The notes beneath the pieces are model-generated. The model saw only the letters and a program-made list of their open reading frames with translations, was not told the origin of the DNA and ran no database searches. A stretch of 64,000 nt of DNA. It comes from Grimontia kaedaensis. GTDB taxonomy: Bacteria; Pseudomonadota; Gammaproteobacteria; Enterobacterales; Vibrionaceae. Numbering within the stretch: position 1 is the stretch's first letter; each line of letters begins with the position of its first letter. The stretch lies in the NCBI RefSeq assembly GCF_023746615.1, contig NZ_CP082276.1, forward strand, positions 1-64,000, written 5' to 3'. Both the position numbers and the translations under genes were made by a program. Shown here piece by piece: positions 1-9,004 of the stretch.

Positions 1-98
1 ATGCCGCCACCACTGTTGGTGTCCAGTTGTTCACCAAACCGGATCATGCGGGCGATGTTGTCGATACGGGTTCTTTGAAGCTTGATGTCTGTCGCCAT
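1..98 (-). CDS. Hypothetical protein, N-terminal 32 residues only (runs off window edge)
   Basis: Only the first 32 codons lie in the window. The ATG at 98 has an AAGGA sequence eight bases upstream, and the start lies 19 bases after the SGNH hydrolase stop, so it should be the third gene of the minus-strand operon. The visible residues begin MATDIKLQRTRIDNIARMIR and are hydrophilic with no signal peptide. I do not recognise the family. The good ribosome site and the spacing make it very probably a real gene. Confidence 0.6.
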   Translation of the reverse strand, partial: MATDIKLQRTRIDNIARMIRFGEQLDTNSGGG

Positions 99-117
99 AA
101 TGAGTGTCCTTTTACTG

Positions 118-1680
118 TTATTGGGTTGCGTTGAGGCCGAATGGAAGGGGAATACCCTGTGGTCTTAATGCAGCTGCGGCGTCTTCGAGATCAAAGGCGA
201 AGCCCGCGCCGTTGATCATCACCTGCAAATTGACGTTGCTGACTTTCCTGACGCCAGATGTGGCGCAGCGTAGTGAGAGTTTGTTGAGTGATCGGATGGG
301 TAATCTCGCTTCCAGATCAAGCACCACCTGCTCAGAAGCGAATAGCGTCATCGCACCTTGATTTGTGACGGCTTTGACGACCAATGGAAACTTTCGGTTG
401 CTGTAATGAAGGTGGAAGGTGAGCTTTTTGGCGCGGGTTTTTGCCTGAACGGTCAGGGTAGCTCCCAGCATATTCAGGGTTTGATGAGGGATGAGGTTTC
501 GAAGGGAGCCATAGAAGGGAATGCCCAGTTCTTGGGTCGCTTTGCGGAGGCTATAGCCAGGTGCGATGTTGTTCATCACTTTTCGCAGGCTGAAGTTGTA
601 ATGATCTGTCATCATCGAACGTAGCCTAGAAAAATACTGGTTCGCACCTGCTTTGTTGGGGTGCAACATGTGGGCTTTACGACATGCCACGGCAGAGAAG
701 AGGTTTTGTTCAATCTCAAAACCGTTTGCTACCGAATATTCCAATCCAGCTTGGTAGTTGGGGCAGAGTTTATTGCGCTCTCTGGTGACGGTTCCATCCC
801 CGTTCCATCCCCATACTTGTGGGCGTCTTGTGAACATGGCTTGAGTCGCTGCAAGACCAGGATGGAGAAACCAGATAGGGGCTTTGCGGGTGTCAGCGAG
901 TTCTTTGTTAACCTTATTGACTGCGCGCATGGCTCCCAGCTCCATGGCGATATAAAACAGGTAGCCATTGAGCTTGGCTTGTTCAAGCGTGTTTGCCGGT
1001 GTCTGCAGGCCTTCTGCCATCCAACCCAGAACATCATCGACGGGAGACAGTGCTTTGGCGAAGTCGATAGCTGCATCAGCAAAACGGTTTCCTGTTCGAA
1101 AATCTAAAATCTCCTGAAGCACAGAACCTGACTCATGCATGACATCGGTAAACTGTTCCACACTCTCAAAACGCGAATGCGGCGAAACCGAAGGGAAATA
1201 TCCGGTATATATGATTTGTGCGTTAGGACATTGAGATCTGACTTTTCTGAGAAAGGGCACCAAGCGCTCATCAATCAGGTCGTCGAGCTTTTCAACCGTT
1301 TTCTCGTAGTCTGTAGCTGCAGATTTAAACCCGACATCATTGGCTATGCCGTTCACCAGAAGCAGATCGATGTTCTCGGGGCGATCCAGCTCCGTTAATT
1401 GTTTAGTAATGGTGGGGTAAGCCGCAGGCAGTTCACCAAAAAACGTGGGTTGTGGCAGGTGGGTGTCGAATGCTGGGCGACGATGATGCTCGTTCTTTTT
1501 ACCAATAATCGCGCCTGAGTGGGCTTTGTAGTCACCCGTAACCGGCTGATGCATGTCGTTGATGGAAGCCCCGATACCCAGTTCGCGGGAAAGCCAGGCA
1601 ACCAGTTGGTTTGCGTAGGTTTGATGCCGGGGGATCCCTTGTCCCCACATGACGGAATCGCCAATAACTGCAACTCGCAT
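118..1680 (-). CDS. SGNH/GDSL-type hydrolase, 520 aa
   Basis: Predicted esterase/lipase of the SGNH superfamily. Block I is GDSVMWGQG (residues 7-15, nucleophile Ser9), the block III oxyanion-hole motif is GIAND (111-115), and a block V-like HPN with the probable catalytic His lies at 340. No signal peptide is seen, so it is probably cytoplasmic. The C-terminal ~140 residues form an additional domain that I do not recognise. The start is set by a strong AAGGAGG just upstream of the ATG. It lies 61 bases downstream of a Mur-ligase-like gene and upstream of an unknown gene, suggesting a three-gene operon. The substrate is unknown. Family assignment is firm; the specific role is open. Confidence 0.8.
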   Translation of the reverse strand: MRVAVIGDSVMWGQGIPRHQTYANQLVAWLSRELGIGASINDMHQPVTGDYKAHSGAIIGKKNEHHRRPAFDTHLPQPTFFGELPAAYPTITKQLTELDRPENIDLLLVNGIANDVGFKSAATDYEKTVEKLDDLIDERLVPFLRKVRSQCPNAQIIYTGYFPSVSPHSRFESVEQFTDVMHESGSVLQEILDFRTGNRFADAAIDFAKALSPVDDVLGWMAEGLQTPANTLEQAKLNGYLFYIAMELGAMRAVNKVNKELADTRKAPIWFLHPGLAATQAMFTRRPQVWGWNGDGTVTRERNKLCPNYQAGLEYSVANGFEIEQNLFSAVACRKAHMLHPNKAGANQYFSRLRSMMTDHYNFSLRKVMNNIAPGYSLRKATQELGIPFYGSLRNLIPHQTLNMLGATLTVQAKTRAKKLTFHLHYSNRKFPLVVKAVTNQGAMTLFASEQVVLDLEARLPIRSLNKLSLRCATSGVRKVSNVNLQVMINGAGFAFDLEDAAAALRPQGIPLPFGLNATQ

Positions 1681-1741
1681 AGATTCCTCCTTAGAGGTGT
1701 TGAGAGAAAGATGTCGTGATAACAGGCTTTTGGAGTGAGGT

Positions 1742-2914
1742 TCAGCGCTGTTGTATTTGCTTCAGGCAAATCTTGATGACGTCGGCATCGCACAACGGCT
1801 GATTGAAGAAAGAGGGAGGTAGCAAAGGTGAAGCGCCGGGAAGGTAGGTTTCATGTCCTCGCCCCGCGACGACAAGAATGTCCCCATCAGTTTGGCCAGA
1901 GAGTGCCTGATAAATGGCTTCGACCCGGTTTTTCACAAAACGCGCATGAGGCAAGGTCTGACGCAAGGGGGAAACGATATGCTCAATCGGCTCAGTCCGT
2001 GAGTTGTCACCAGTGATAAAAATGCGTTGGGCATATTTCCCCACCTCTTTTGCCATAGGCGTGCGTTTGGTTTTGTCCCGATCGCCCCCACACCCAAACA
2101 CGACGGTTAAGGGCTTCTGATAGTGTTCTCTTAACGCTGAAAGCGTTTGACCCAGGCCATCAGGGTTGTGGGCAAAATCGACAAAAATCCGCCGTTTATC
2201 TTTGACTGGAATGGCTTGCAACCTACCCGGTGGCAGAGTGAGAGAGGGGATAAATGCAAGGGCTTTTTTCATGGCATGATAACCACAAAGGCTGTCGATC
2301 AGGCCCAAGGCAGTCAGCAAGTTGAAGACATTGTGCTGCCCCAAGAACGGTGCGCGGCCTTGCCAGTGTTCACCGGCCAAACACAACGTCAGTTGGTGAT
2401 GGTTGAGTACGCCATACCACCCGCTTTCCCGCGTTTGGCTGCTGAAGGTTTTTGGTAGGCAACCGTGCTGAATGCATGCATCAAACCATGCTTCGCGGTG
2501 TGGCTCTTCATGGCGGAGCCAGATGCTTGCGCCCGGTTTGCAATGAGCGGTGAGTTTGAGTTTAGCGTTGAGGTAGTCTGTCTCGGTTTTATGGTAATCG
2601 CGATGATCGTGAGACAGGTTAGTAAAAGCCCCACAGTCAAATTGGAATCTTTGGTACTGTCCTAAAATCAGTAACCTGCTGAAGCATTCCATCAAGCAGA
2701 CGTCGATTTGCCACTGCACCATCACCTCCTTCACGTGGTCATGGATTCGCTCAGGGGTGTTGCAATACCAGGGCAGGGACTCGGTGATGTCTTGGTGGCG
2801 AAGCCCCAACGTGCCCCATGTCATTGCGGACACGCCGATATGGTTCAGTAGTTGGCGGGTTAACTCAATGCTGGTGGTTTTCCCGTTTGTTCCGGTAACG
2901 GCTGCGAATTTCAT
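1742..2914 (-). CDS. Mur ligase family protein, MurE-like but without the UDP-binding N-terminal domain
   Basis: 390-aa ATP-dependent amide ligase of the Mur family. The ATP P-loop GTNGKTT is at residues 8-14, directly at the N-terminus, followed by a TNLSHDH..DYH motif (98-107), GRLQAI and FVDFAHNPDGL (230-254), GCGGDRDKTKR (274-284) and VAGRGHE (349-355). These are MurE-like motifs, but true MurE has about 90 extra N-terminal residues that bind UDP-MurNAc. The DNPR meso-diaminopimelate motif is DNSR here (303-306). The chosen ATG at 2914 has AAGGAG six bases upstream; a longer frame to 2944 exists but lacks this signal. It probably ligates an amino acid to an acceptor that is not UDP-MurNAc. 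It diverges from the sensor kinase. Confidence 0.8.
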   Translation of the reverse strand: MKFAAVTGTNGKTTSIELTRQLLNHIGVSAMTWGTLGLRHQDITESLPWYCNTPERIHDHVKEVMVQWQIDVCLMECFSRLLILGQYQRFQFDCGAFTNLSHDHRDYHKTETDYLNAKLKLTAHCKPGASIWLRHEEPHREAWFDACIQHGCLPKTFSSQTRESGWYGVLNHHQLTLCLAGEHWQGRAPFLGQHNVFNLLTALGLIDSLCGYHAMKKALAFIPSLTLPPGRLQAIPVKDKRRIFVDFAHNPDGLGQTLSALREHYQKPLTVVFGCGGDRDKTKRTPMAKEVGKYAQRIFITGDNSRTEPIEHIVSPLRQTLPHARFVKNRVEAIYQALSGQTDGDILVVAGRGHETYLPGASPLLPPSFFNQPLCDADVIKICLKQIQQR

Positions 2915-3004
2915 GGGTAACTCCTTGGGCGAAGTGGTTACCAAACAGCCTAAATCTGACAGGAATAATCACCATCCCAAGTTCTGGGGGGTATTAAGGA
3001 TCTA

Positions 3005-4903
3005 ATGCACCAAAGAATGTCTGCGATGCACTCTGGAAAGGCGCTAACCAATGCAGTATTTCGCTTTGTGTTGGTACTCGTGCTGCCTGCAATCATGCTG
3101 CTGATAATGGTGAAGGGACTTGAGGTGACTAACCATATCAACTTGCCCGTTGTTGATGTGGCGACTCAGGTGATTCAGCAAGACGGTAAGCCCACATACC
3201 GGGAGGTTGCCCTGCCGCATAACTACACCCTTGGTAGCGGTTTTTCCTATGGGCAATACAGTTTGGTACTGCCAAAAGCAGGTGGAGATACCACGGCGAT
3301 TTTGTTGCCGCCATTCAGAGATACCTTGGTAATGCGAACCGGAGGGGAGTTAATTTGGCAGACAGCGCCTGTGGCCTACTCCCGCGAGCATATGATGCCG
3401 CGTTTTCGCTATCAGCCTGTTTATCACGAGCTCCCAAATCGATTATTTAACGGAGAGAACTTATCTGTCTCGATCGATATTGGTTCCAGTGGAGGGTTGC
3501 GGCTTCCTCAAATCTATGTGGGTACGCCTGAAGAGGTGAAACCTGTTTATCATCGTCAGTACTGGTCCCAGATAGGCGTTCATAAGGTGATGCTTTGGCT
3601 CACGCCGGTCATCACGTTGTTTTACCTGATGCTTTGGTGGTTTCGCCGTCAGAACAGCGAATACCTCTACTTCGCGCTGGGTACGGTCTGCTGGGCCATG
3701 ACCAATATGACGTTCACGATTTCCAACTTACCGATTTCCCAGCACATTTATTGGATGTTGTCTGTTTCATTTCAACCTTTGCTCACCCTGTTTATGGTGC
3801 TGTTTCTTCACCGCTGGTATGGCATTCAGGCGAGAAAGCTTGAGTATGGATTTTGGCGTGTTTCCCTCTTGCTGGTGGTTGCCTCCTTTGTGTTGTATGA
3901 ATGGGATCCTCAATATATATGGTGGCGATTTAACGAGAGCTTCCTGCGGGGATTCGTGGCGCTGAGCGCGGTATATATCGGGTATATACTGCTGTGGCAG
4001 GCATGCTTACGACACAGCCTCAGTGCGCTTATCTTAGCGATATCCGGTCTGGTGGGTGTTTATGCTGGGGTGTTGGATTCACTGGATGGCATGCAGCTTC
4101 TGGATATGTATTTTCCGCTGAGTATACATGCAAACTTACTGATCTTTCTGACACTTTGTGGCTTGCTGATGTACCGCTATGTGAGCGCCCTAAACAAGAG
4201 TGAAGAGTTGCAGAAAACGCTGGAAGACAAAGTCGTTGAAGCAGTAAAACGTTTTGAGCAAGAGCAGTCGATAGCCCACGAAAGTGAGAAGCAACGTGCT
4301 TTGCTGACGGAACGACAAAACCTTTTATCTGACATGCACGATGGATTGGGAAGCCAGTTGGTAGAGCTGATCACCTTGCTAAGAGTGAAGAGCGTTGGCC
4401 GGGAAGATCTCCAACTCAAAGCGCAGCAATGTCTCAATGACCTCAGACTGATTCTTGATAGCCGGAACCCGTTGTTTGAAACCCAGTTTACCGTGCTCCT
4501 TGGTCAGTGGCGCTCACGCATCGAGCCCGTCTTGGAGGCCTCTGGTATCGACTTAGTGTGGAGCCTTGATATCTGTGACGAAGAAATGCACTTGAGCGCC
4601 CAACAAAAGCTGGACTTACTGCGGGTTTTTCAGGAGCTTATAACCAACACCATCAAACATGCAAAGGACGCGACCAGAGTGATGTTCTGTTGCCAAATGG
4701 AATCAAATTCACTACATATTCAGATTACAGACGACGGAAAATGCAGTGAAGAACAAGATGACAGTGATCACGGGTATGGACTGGCGTCTATTCAATCACG
4801 CGTAAAGAGATTGGGGGGGCAGTGTCATTTTCAACGAGGAACGTCAGGCGCGTCGACGGAGATGATCATTCCAACGGGAAAAGAAGCAGGAAACAGGACG
4901 TGA
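3005..4903 (+). CDS. Membrane sensor histidine kinase, 7TM receptor type with NarL-family kinase core
   Basis: 632 aa. A first membrane segment is at about 20-38, then a periplasmic domain to about 190, seven hydrophobic helices between about 195 and 392 (7TMR-DISM-like), a coiled coil at 396-440, then a HisKA_3-type dimerisation helix with SDMHDGLG (phosphoacceptor His445) and a HATPase with the N-box ELITN around 544-548. Such kinases normally phosphorylate a LuxR/NarL-type response regulator, but none is encoded in this window. The stop overlaps the next gene as GTGA, so the deaminase is translationally coupled. The start ATG has AAGGA upstream. The signal is unknown. Confidence 0.85.
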   Translation: MHQRMSAMHSGKALTNAVFRFVLVLVLPAIMLLIMVKGLEVTNHINLPVVDVATQVIQQDGKPTYREVALPHNYTLGSGFSYGQYSLVLPKAGGDTTAILLPPFRDTLVMRTGGELIWQTAPVAYSREHMMPRFRYQPVYHELPNRLFNGENLSVSIDIGSSGGLRLPQIYVGTPEEVKPVYHRQYWSQIGVHKVMLWLTPVITLFYLMLWWFRRQNSEYLYFALGTVCWAMTNMTFTISNLPISQHIYWMLSVSFQPLLTLFMVLFLHRWYGIQARKLEYGFWRVSLLLVVASFVLYEWDPQYIWWRFNESFLRGFVALSAVYIGYILLWQACLRHSLSALILAISGLVGVYAGVLDSLDGMQLLDMYFPLSIHANLLIFLTLCGLLMYRYVSALNKSEELQKTLEDKVVEAVKRFEQEQSIAHESEKQRALLTERQNLLSDMHDGLGSQLVELITLLRVKSVGREDLQLKAQQCLNDLRLILDSRNPLFETQFTVLLGQWRSRIEPVLEASGIDLVWSLDICDEEMHLSAQQKLDLLRVFQELITNTIKHAKDATRVMFCCQMESNSLHIQITDDGKCSEEQDDSDHGYGLASIQSRVKRLGGQCHFQRGTSGASTEMIIPTGKEAGNRT

Positions 4904-5340
4904 TAGACGAAAAGCGATTCATGCTTAGAGCGCTCGATGTGTCAAAAAATGCACTGCCTTATTGCCAACCCAACCCTCCTGTGGGCTGCGTCCTTGTCGC
5001 CAATGGCGATATTGTTGCGGAAGGGTTTACACAACCTATTGGCGGCCATCATGCGGAAGTGGAAGCACTCGGGAAGCTCAGTTCAAATATCGATATTAAA
5101 ACGGTAACAGCATACGTCACACTTGAACCCTGCTCGTTTATTGGCAGAACGCCAGCGTGTGCCGAAACCTTGTTGAATTCTGGGATAGGCAAAGTGGTCG
5201 TTTCGCTACTCGACCCAGATCGGCGAAACAATGGCGCGGGTATTGCGATGTTGCAGCAGGGTGGCGTGCATGTTGAGGTTGGTCTCGCACGGGATGAGGT
5301 TGAAACCTTCCTGACTCCTTATCTTGGGCTTTCTTGGTAA
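4900..5340 (+). CDS. Standalone RibD-type pyrimidine deaminase domain protein
   Basis: 146-aa zinc deaminase resembling the N-terminal deaminase half of riboflavin enzyme RibD: NPPVGCVLV (25-33), zinc/catalytic HAE (51-53), and TLEPCS..GRTPAC with zinc cysteines 78 and 87. The RibD reductase half is absent; bifunctional RibD is about 370 aa. The GTG at 4900 forms a GTGA overlap with the kinase stop and has AGGAAA upstream, matching where RibD homologues begin; a longer frame from 4822 lies inside the kinase gene and is unlikely. It may act on the riboflavin intermediate or on another pyrimidine-like substrate. Its coupling to a signal-transduction gene is unusual. Confidence 0.8.
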   Translation: MIDEKRFMLRALDVSKNALPYCQPNPPVGCVLVANGDIVAEGFTQPIGGHHAEVEALGKLSSNIDIKTVTAYVTLEPCSFIGRTPACAETLLNSGIGKVVVSLLDPDRRNNGAGIAMLQQGGVHVEVGLARDEVETFLTPYLGLSW

Positions 5341-5493
5341 GAGTTTTGGTGGAGACTTAATCAACATCTCTCATTGTCAAAGCCGTTAACCCCGCATCAA
5401 AACTACCCAAAGATTCATCGCAAGAACAAACCTGTCTTCTGGCTCACTTACCAGACGGAAAATACCACCCTCGGCAACTACAACTGATGAAGG

Positions 5494-6444
5494 ATGCAAA
5501 GAAGTGAGTCGATAGGGCGGGCACTTATGAAAGACAATGCGTTGATTGCCACCGAAGAAAGAGCGCTGAAAGTCAGTATTATGGCTAATTTGGTGATGGC
5601 ATTTTCAGGGTGGGTGACCTATTACCTCTCAGGCTCTGAAGCGTTGCTGCTGGACGGTAACCTCTCCTTTATTCTTTTTCTTTCTTCAATTGTCGCCCTT
5701 CGCCTGACCCGCGTTAAAGCGCTGGTGACGGACGATTTTCCTTTTGGAAAGTTTGCTGGCGAGTCCATGTATACCCTGTTCAAAGGCATCATGATCCTTG
5801 GTGTGTTGCTCTCTTCTATCACGACCAATATTGGCAAAATCTTTGGCTATATCGAAGGAGAGCCGACACCTCCACTCGTGATAGGGCCCATCATGATTTA
5901 TACCCTGGCCATGGTGGCGATATGTCTGGGACTGGCGTTTTACTACCGCAATGAAAACAAAAAAGTTCAATACAACAGTATGTTACTGGACGCAGAGGCA
6001 AAGTCTTCGCTGGTGGATGGCGTACTTTCTGCGGCAATCGGTATTGCGCTGATTGCCATTATCTTGGTGGATATTAAGGGGGCTTGGGGCTTTCTACATT
6101 ACATTGGAGATGCCATTGTTGTGGTGCTGCTTGGGATAGCGATGATGCCACAGCCTGCTGATCTAATCCGGTGCGCGTTTCATGAGTTAATGGGTGGTAG
6201 CCTGAAAGATGAAGACGAGCAGCGTGAAATCGATACAACCGTTCGTCAGCTGCTCAGCGCAAGGGACATTCAATGCAAAGAACTACTGGCGATGAAAGTC
6301 GGCAGCAGTTACCTCATCATCGTGTGCTTCACCGCGGAAGTGTTTAAACACAAAAGCGATGATTTGGTGAAAGTGCGGAAAGAGATCCTCGAGAGCCTCT
6401 GTAAAACACGTAGTTTCGTTGATTTAGAGTTGGTGTTGGACTAG
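5494..6444 (+). CDS. Cation diffusion facilitator (CDF) family transporter
   Basis: 316-aa inner-membrane protein with about six helices and a cytoplasmic C-terminal domain (about residues 230-316), the layout of CDF metal/proton antiporters. Candidate metal-site residues are in TM2 (LLLDGN, about 52-57) and in TM5 (HYIGD, about 206-210). The substrate is probably Zn, Mn, Fe or a similar divalent cation and cannot be fixed from sequence. The start is uncertain: the ATG at 5494 has AAGG immediately upstream, and an ATG at 5527 is the alternative. A six-codon reading frame starts at 5487 just before it. The 153-bp gap after the deaminase suggests its own promoter. Confidence 0.75.
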   Translation: MQRSESIGRALMKDNALIATEERALKVSIMANLVMAFSGWVTYYLSGSEALLLDGNLSFILFLSSIVALRLTRVKALVTDDFPFGKFAGESMYTLFKGIMILGVLLSSITTNIGKIFGYIEGEPTPPLVIGPIMIYTLAMVAICLGLAFYYRNENKKVQYNSMLLDAEAKSSLVDGVLSAAIGIALIAIILVDIKGAWGFLHYIGDAIVVVLLGIAMMPQPADLIRCAFHELMGGSLKDEDEQREIDTTVRQLLSARDIQCKELLAMKVGSSYLIIVCFTAEVFKHKSDDLVKVRKEILESLCKTRSFVDLELVLD

Positions 6445-6501
6445 TCAAGGTTACACCGTCAGCGTTAAGCGAGCCCTCAAATTTCACCATGGAAGCAGGC
6501 T

Positions 6502-6524
6502 CAGGCCTCTTATTCAGAGGCCTG
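6502..6524. terminator. Hairpin between convergent genes (weak terminator candidate)
   Basis: A perfect 9-bp stem (CAGGCCTCT/AGAGGCCTG) with a 5-base loop lies between the convergent CDF and bcsK genes. No run of T follows on either strand, so intrinsic termination is uncertain. Confidence 0.35.
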
Positions 6525-6533
6525 TCGCTATGG

Positions 6534-7988
6534 TTAATATAACTGCTTACAGGCTTGCGCTTTTTTTGTCAGTCCGCACTTCATGACTAAATAAGAGTGC
6601 TGCATGTCTTCGTCATGGGGAAAGGCGTCTGCCAAGACAGAGTAAGTTTCGATTGCCTCTCTTTTCCTTTGGCTGTTGTAGAGTGTCCAGGCTTTAATTT
6701 CAAGCAGTGCGACATCTCTACCATATGTCTGCTCATAATCTTCAATTCTGGTCAGTGTTTCATCATATGATTTGCTCTCATAGGCAGAAAAAACGCGTTT
6801 CATGGCTATCTTTTTATCTATTTCTGCGCGTTTTTCCGGGTCGTTTATTTGCATGGCTAAAGCGTCTGCTTTGTCATTAAAACCATTCTTCTCGAGTGAA
6901 AGCACGTAACCGTATTGTGTGAGATCCCAATCTGTATCAGCTGGCGTCATTAACGCAAGTGCTTGTTCAAAGGCAACACTGGCTGACATTGGCCGCTTTA
7001 TTTCTAGAAGCTTCCAGCCTTTTAGAGCAACATCTTGTGCAGTGAGATCCGACTTTGCATTCAGTGACTGGAGGCAAAGCACGGGGGAAGTTTCACAATC
7101 TAAAGGCGCTTCCGCTTCGGTACCTAAATCAAGCGCCGCAATGTCCGGGTATTCTTTACCCCACACGTTTTGTTCAAATTCAAGGGCGTCATACTCACCC
7201 AATGACTGGAGACTGAGTAATTTGCCCTCAATACGTTTGCTGGATGGACCACCCCATTTTATAGAGTTCTCGAACCATGATAATGCACTGGAGGGATCGC
7301 CATTATTCAAATATTTCCACCCTACTAACTCTGCGGACTTGGCATCTTGTTTGTCCAACACAACTTGGGATGCCATCTGCAAATCATTGTTGCTCACCGA
7401 TTGGTGAGATAGGGTGGCCAGCTGCATGTCGCTTTTGATTTTCTGGCCTTCTAACGCATTGTAGTTGGGGTTAGACTCATACTGACTGAGAATCTCGGGA
7501 TGCGCTGATGTAGAGGTCCAGCTCATTAACTTTTGGGTAGTACTCAACTCATGGCCTTCACAATTGGCCATCAAGTAGTGGTACTTTTCTTTTGCTTTAC
7601 TGCCATAACCTGTGCTGGCTTCACTTCTTAGTTCCAGCCAGAGCCATTGAATCCGATCACATGACTGCCATTCAGGGTGAGACAAAATCAAGGTTGAAGC
7701 TGCATTGTATTGCTTGCTGTCAATATACTGGTCGAGCGTCTCTAACGATTCCCTATAGGAAATTTCCTCGAGCAAGTTGGAAGATACCTCAATACCTTGA
7801 ATCGCCTCCTGAGTCTGTTGCCAGCCTTCTTGCTTGAGCATATCCCAAAACTGCGTCTCATCGACCCCTGTGTGCGATTGGCTTGAGACTTCAACGAGGA
7901 TGCGTTCATCAAACACATTCACTTCGTGATGATCTTGAGCGTAGGAGGGTATTGAAGACAAGGCCACGAGCATAACTAAATGTTTCAT
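6534..7988 (-). CDS. bcsK: Periplasmic TPR-type protein of the cellulose operon (BcsK-like)
   Basis: 484 aa with a signal peptide (about 1-18) and repeated helical TPR-like segments throughout, such as WKYLNNGDPSSALSWFENSI and GWKLLEIKRPMSASVAFEQA. No outer-membrane beta-barrel domain is present, so it is not a full BcsC. Last gene of the operon, overlapping bcsZ by ATGA. Its position and architecture match BcsK of type III (bcsABZK) cellulose operons, where a TPR protein replaces BcsC. The ATG at 7988 is chosen because AGGA lies seven bases upstream; the longer frame begins with TTG. The assignment as BcsK rests on context and layout rather than on a diagnostic motif. Confidence 0.65.
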   Translation of the reverse strand: MKHLVMLVALSSIPSYAQDHHEVNVFDERILVEVSSQSHTGVDETQFWDMLKQEGWQQTQEAIQGIEVSSNLLEEISYRESLETLDQYIDSKQYNAASTLILSHPEWQSCDRIQWLWLELRSEASTGYGSKAKEKYHYLMANCEGHELSTTQKLMSWTSTSAHPEILSQYESNPNYNALEGQKIKSDMQLATLSHQSVSNNDLQMASQVVLDKQDAKSAELVGWKYLNNGDPSSALSWFENSIKWGGPSSKRIEGKLLSLQSLGEYDALEFEQNVWGKEYPDIAALDLGTEAEAPLDCETSPVLCLQSLNAKSDLTAQDVALKGWKLLEIKRPMSASVAFEQALALMTPADTDWDLTQYGYVLSLEKNGFNDKADALAMQINDPEKRAEIDKKIAMKRVFSAYESKSYDETLTRIEDYEQTYGRDVALLEIKAWTLYNSQRKREAIETYSVLADAFPHDEDMQHSYLVMKCGLTKKAQACKQLY

Positions 7989-9004
7989 CGGCAAATCCTC
8001 TCTTGATAAGCAATGTGAGCGAGCAACACTAGACTGTCCGAATAGTAATCTTCACCAGTCGGTTTGACGGTGATCGTCTTACCTTTTGTGTTGCGATAAT
8101 TTGATAGCGCGACAAGTTGGGCGATGGCTTGAGCGCCTGCCGGGGGAGGGTAATCGGCCTCTTCATCGGAGAGGACATCGACCCAAGCAGTGTTCTCTTT
8201 GGTCAACCAACGCAAATAATTTTGGTTAATACGATGAGAGTAGTTTCCCCAAACCAAATAGAGTGGGATTCGATAGCTTGAGTAGCTGAACGTGCTGGGA
8301 AAACCTTGTGCCGGTTGCCACTGACCAGAACGGTTCTCAACCCAGTCTGAAACCAAGAGATCTTTTCCTCTTAGATTCAGGTTAAGAATTTCTAAGCCAC
8401 TATCAGATAGTGCAGACCACTTTTCGCTATATCGACTGAAATCATTCAGTGCGGGGTAAACCCAATATCCTAAGTTGGTGACTGTGCGCTGCTCAAAAGA
8501 AAATCCATAGGCACCGGGCATGAGGATATACTCATCAGCGACTTTTTTGATGTGTGTGTTTCGTAGCTCGGTGGCGATTTTCTTCGCGCTGGAGCCATAG
8601 CCACTATTCGGCCATCTCTGATGCGCTCGAAACAATGCCCATGCGATAATCAAATCACCATCACTGGCATTATTTTCATCAGGAATATGGGGTTTTTGAG
8701 GCTGCCATTTCCAAGAGAACAACCCGTCTTTTTCGCGTTGTAGGTTCGCTTTCGTCCATGCCCATAGTTTTTGGAAACTGTCTTCATCGTTGAAGTATTC
8801 GGCAATCAGCATGCCATAGCCTTGTCCTTCACTATGAGAGATCCCTTTATTGCCGTTATCAATCACACGGCCATCGCTGCTGATATAACTCGTCTTAAAT
8901 ACCCGCCACATCTCGTAGTCAATATCGCAACTGGCGCTTGCATGGCTTGCACTGCACAAAGAAAACAGTGCGAGCCCTAAGCCAGAGGTTAATGCATGAT
9001 TCAT
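7985..9004 (-). CDS. bcsZ: Periplasmic endo-1,4-beta-glucanase, GH8 family (BcsZ)
   Basis: 339 aa with an N-terminal signal peptide (about 1-25). GH8 signature SEGQGYGM around residues 57-64 carries the proton-donor Glu, and NASDGDLIIAWAL around 110-122 matches the conserved Asp region of the family. In cellulose operons this enzyme trims nascent glucan in the periplasm. Length matches BcsZ (about 350-370). The ATG at 9004 forms an ATGA overlap with bcsB and has GGAGGG upstream, so the longer frame from 9046 is rejected. Confidence 0.88.
   Translation of the reverse strand: MNHALTSGLGLALFSLCSASHASASCDIDYEMWRVFKTSYISSDGRVIDNGNKGISHSEGQGYGMLIAEYFNDEDSFQKLWAWTKANLQREKDGLFSWKWQPQKPHIPDENNASDGDLIIAWALFRAHQRWPNSGYGSSAKKIATELRNTHIKKVADEYILMPGAYGFSFEQRTVTNLGYWVYPALNDFSRYSEKWSALSDSGLEILNLNLRGKDLLVSDWVENRSGQWQPAQGFPSTFSYSSYRIPLYLVWGNYSHRINQNYLRWLTKENTAWVDVLSDEEADYPPPAGAQAIAQLVALSNYRNTKGKTITVKPTGEDYYSDSLVLLAHIAYQERICR

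Noticed and set aside
5407..5490. Minus-strand sequence AGCCAGAAGACAGG resembling the 3' end of a cobalamin riboswitch
   Set aside because: The other conserved cobalamin-box elements are absent upstream, and no minus-strand gene follows it.
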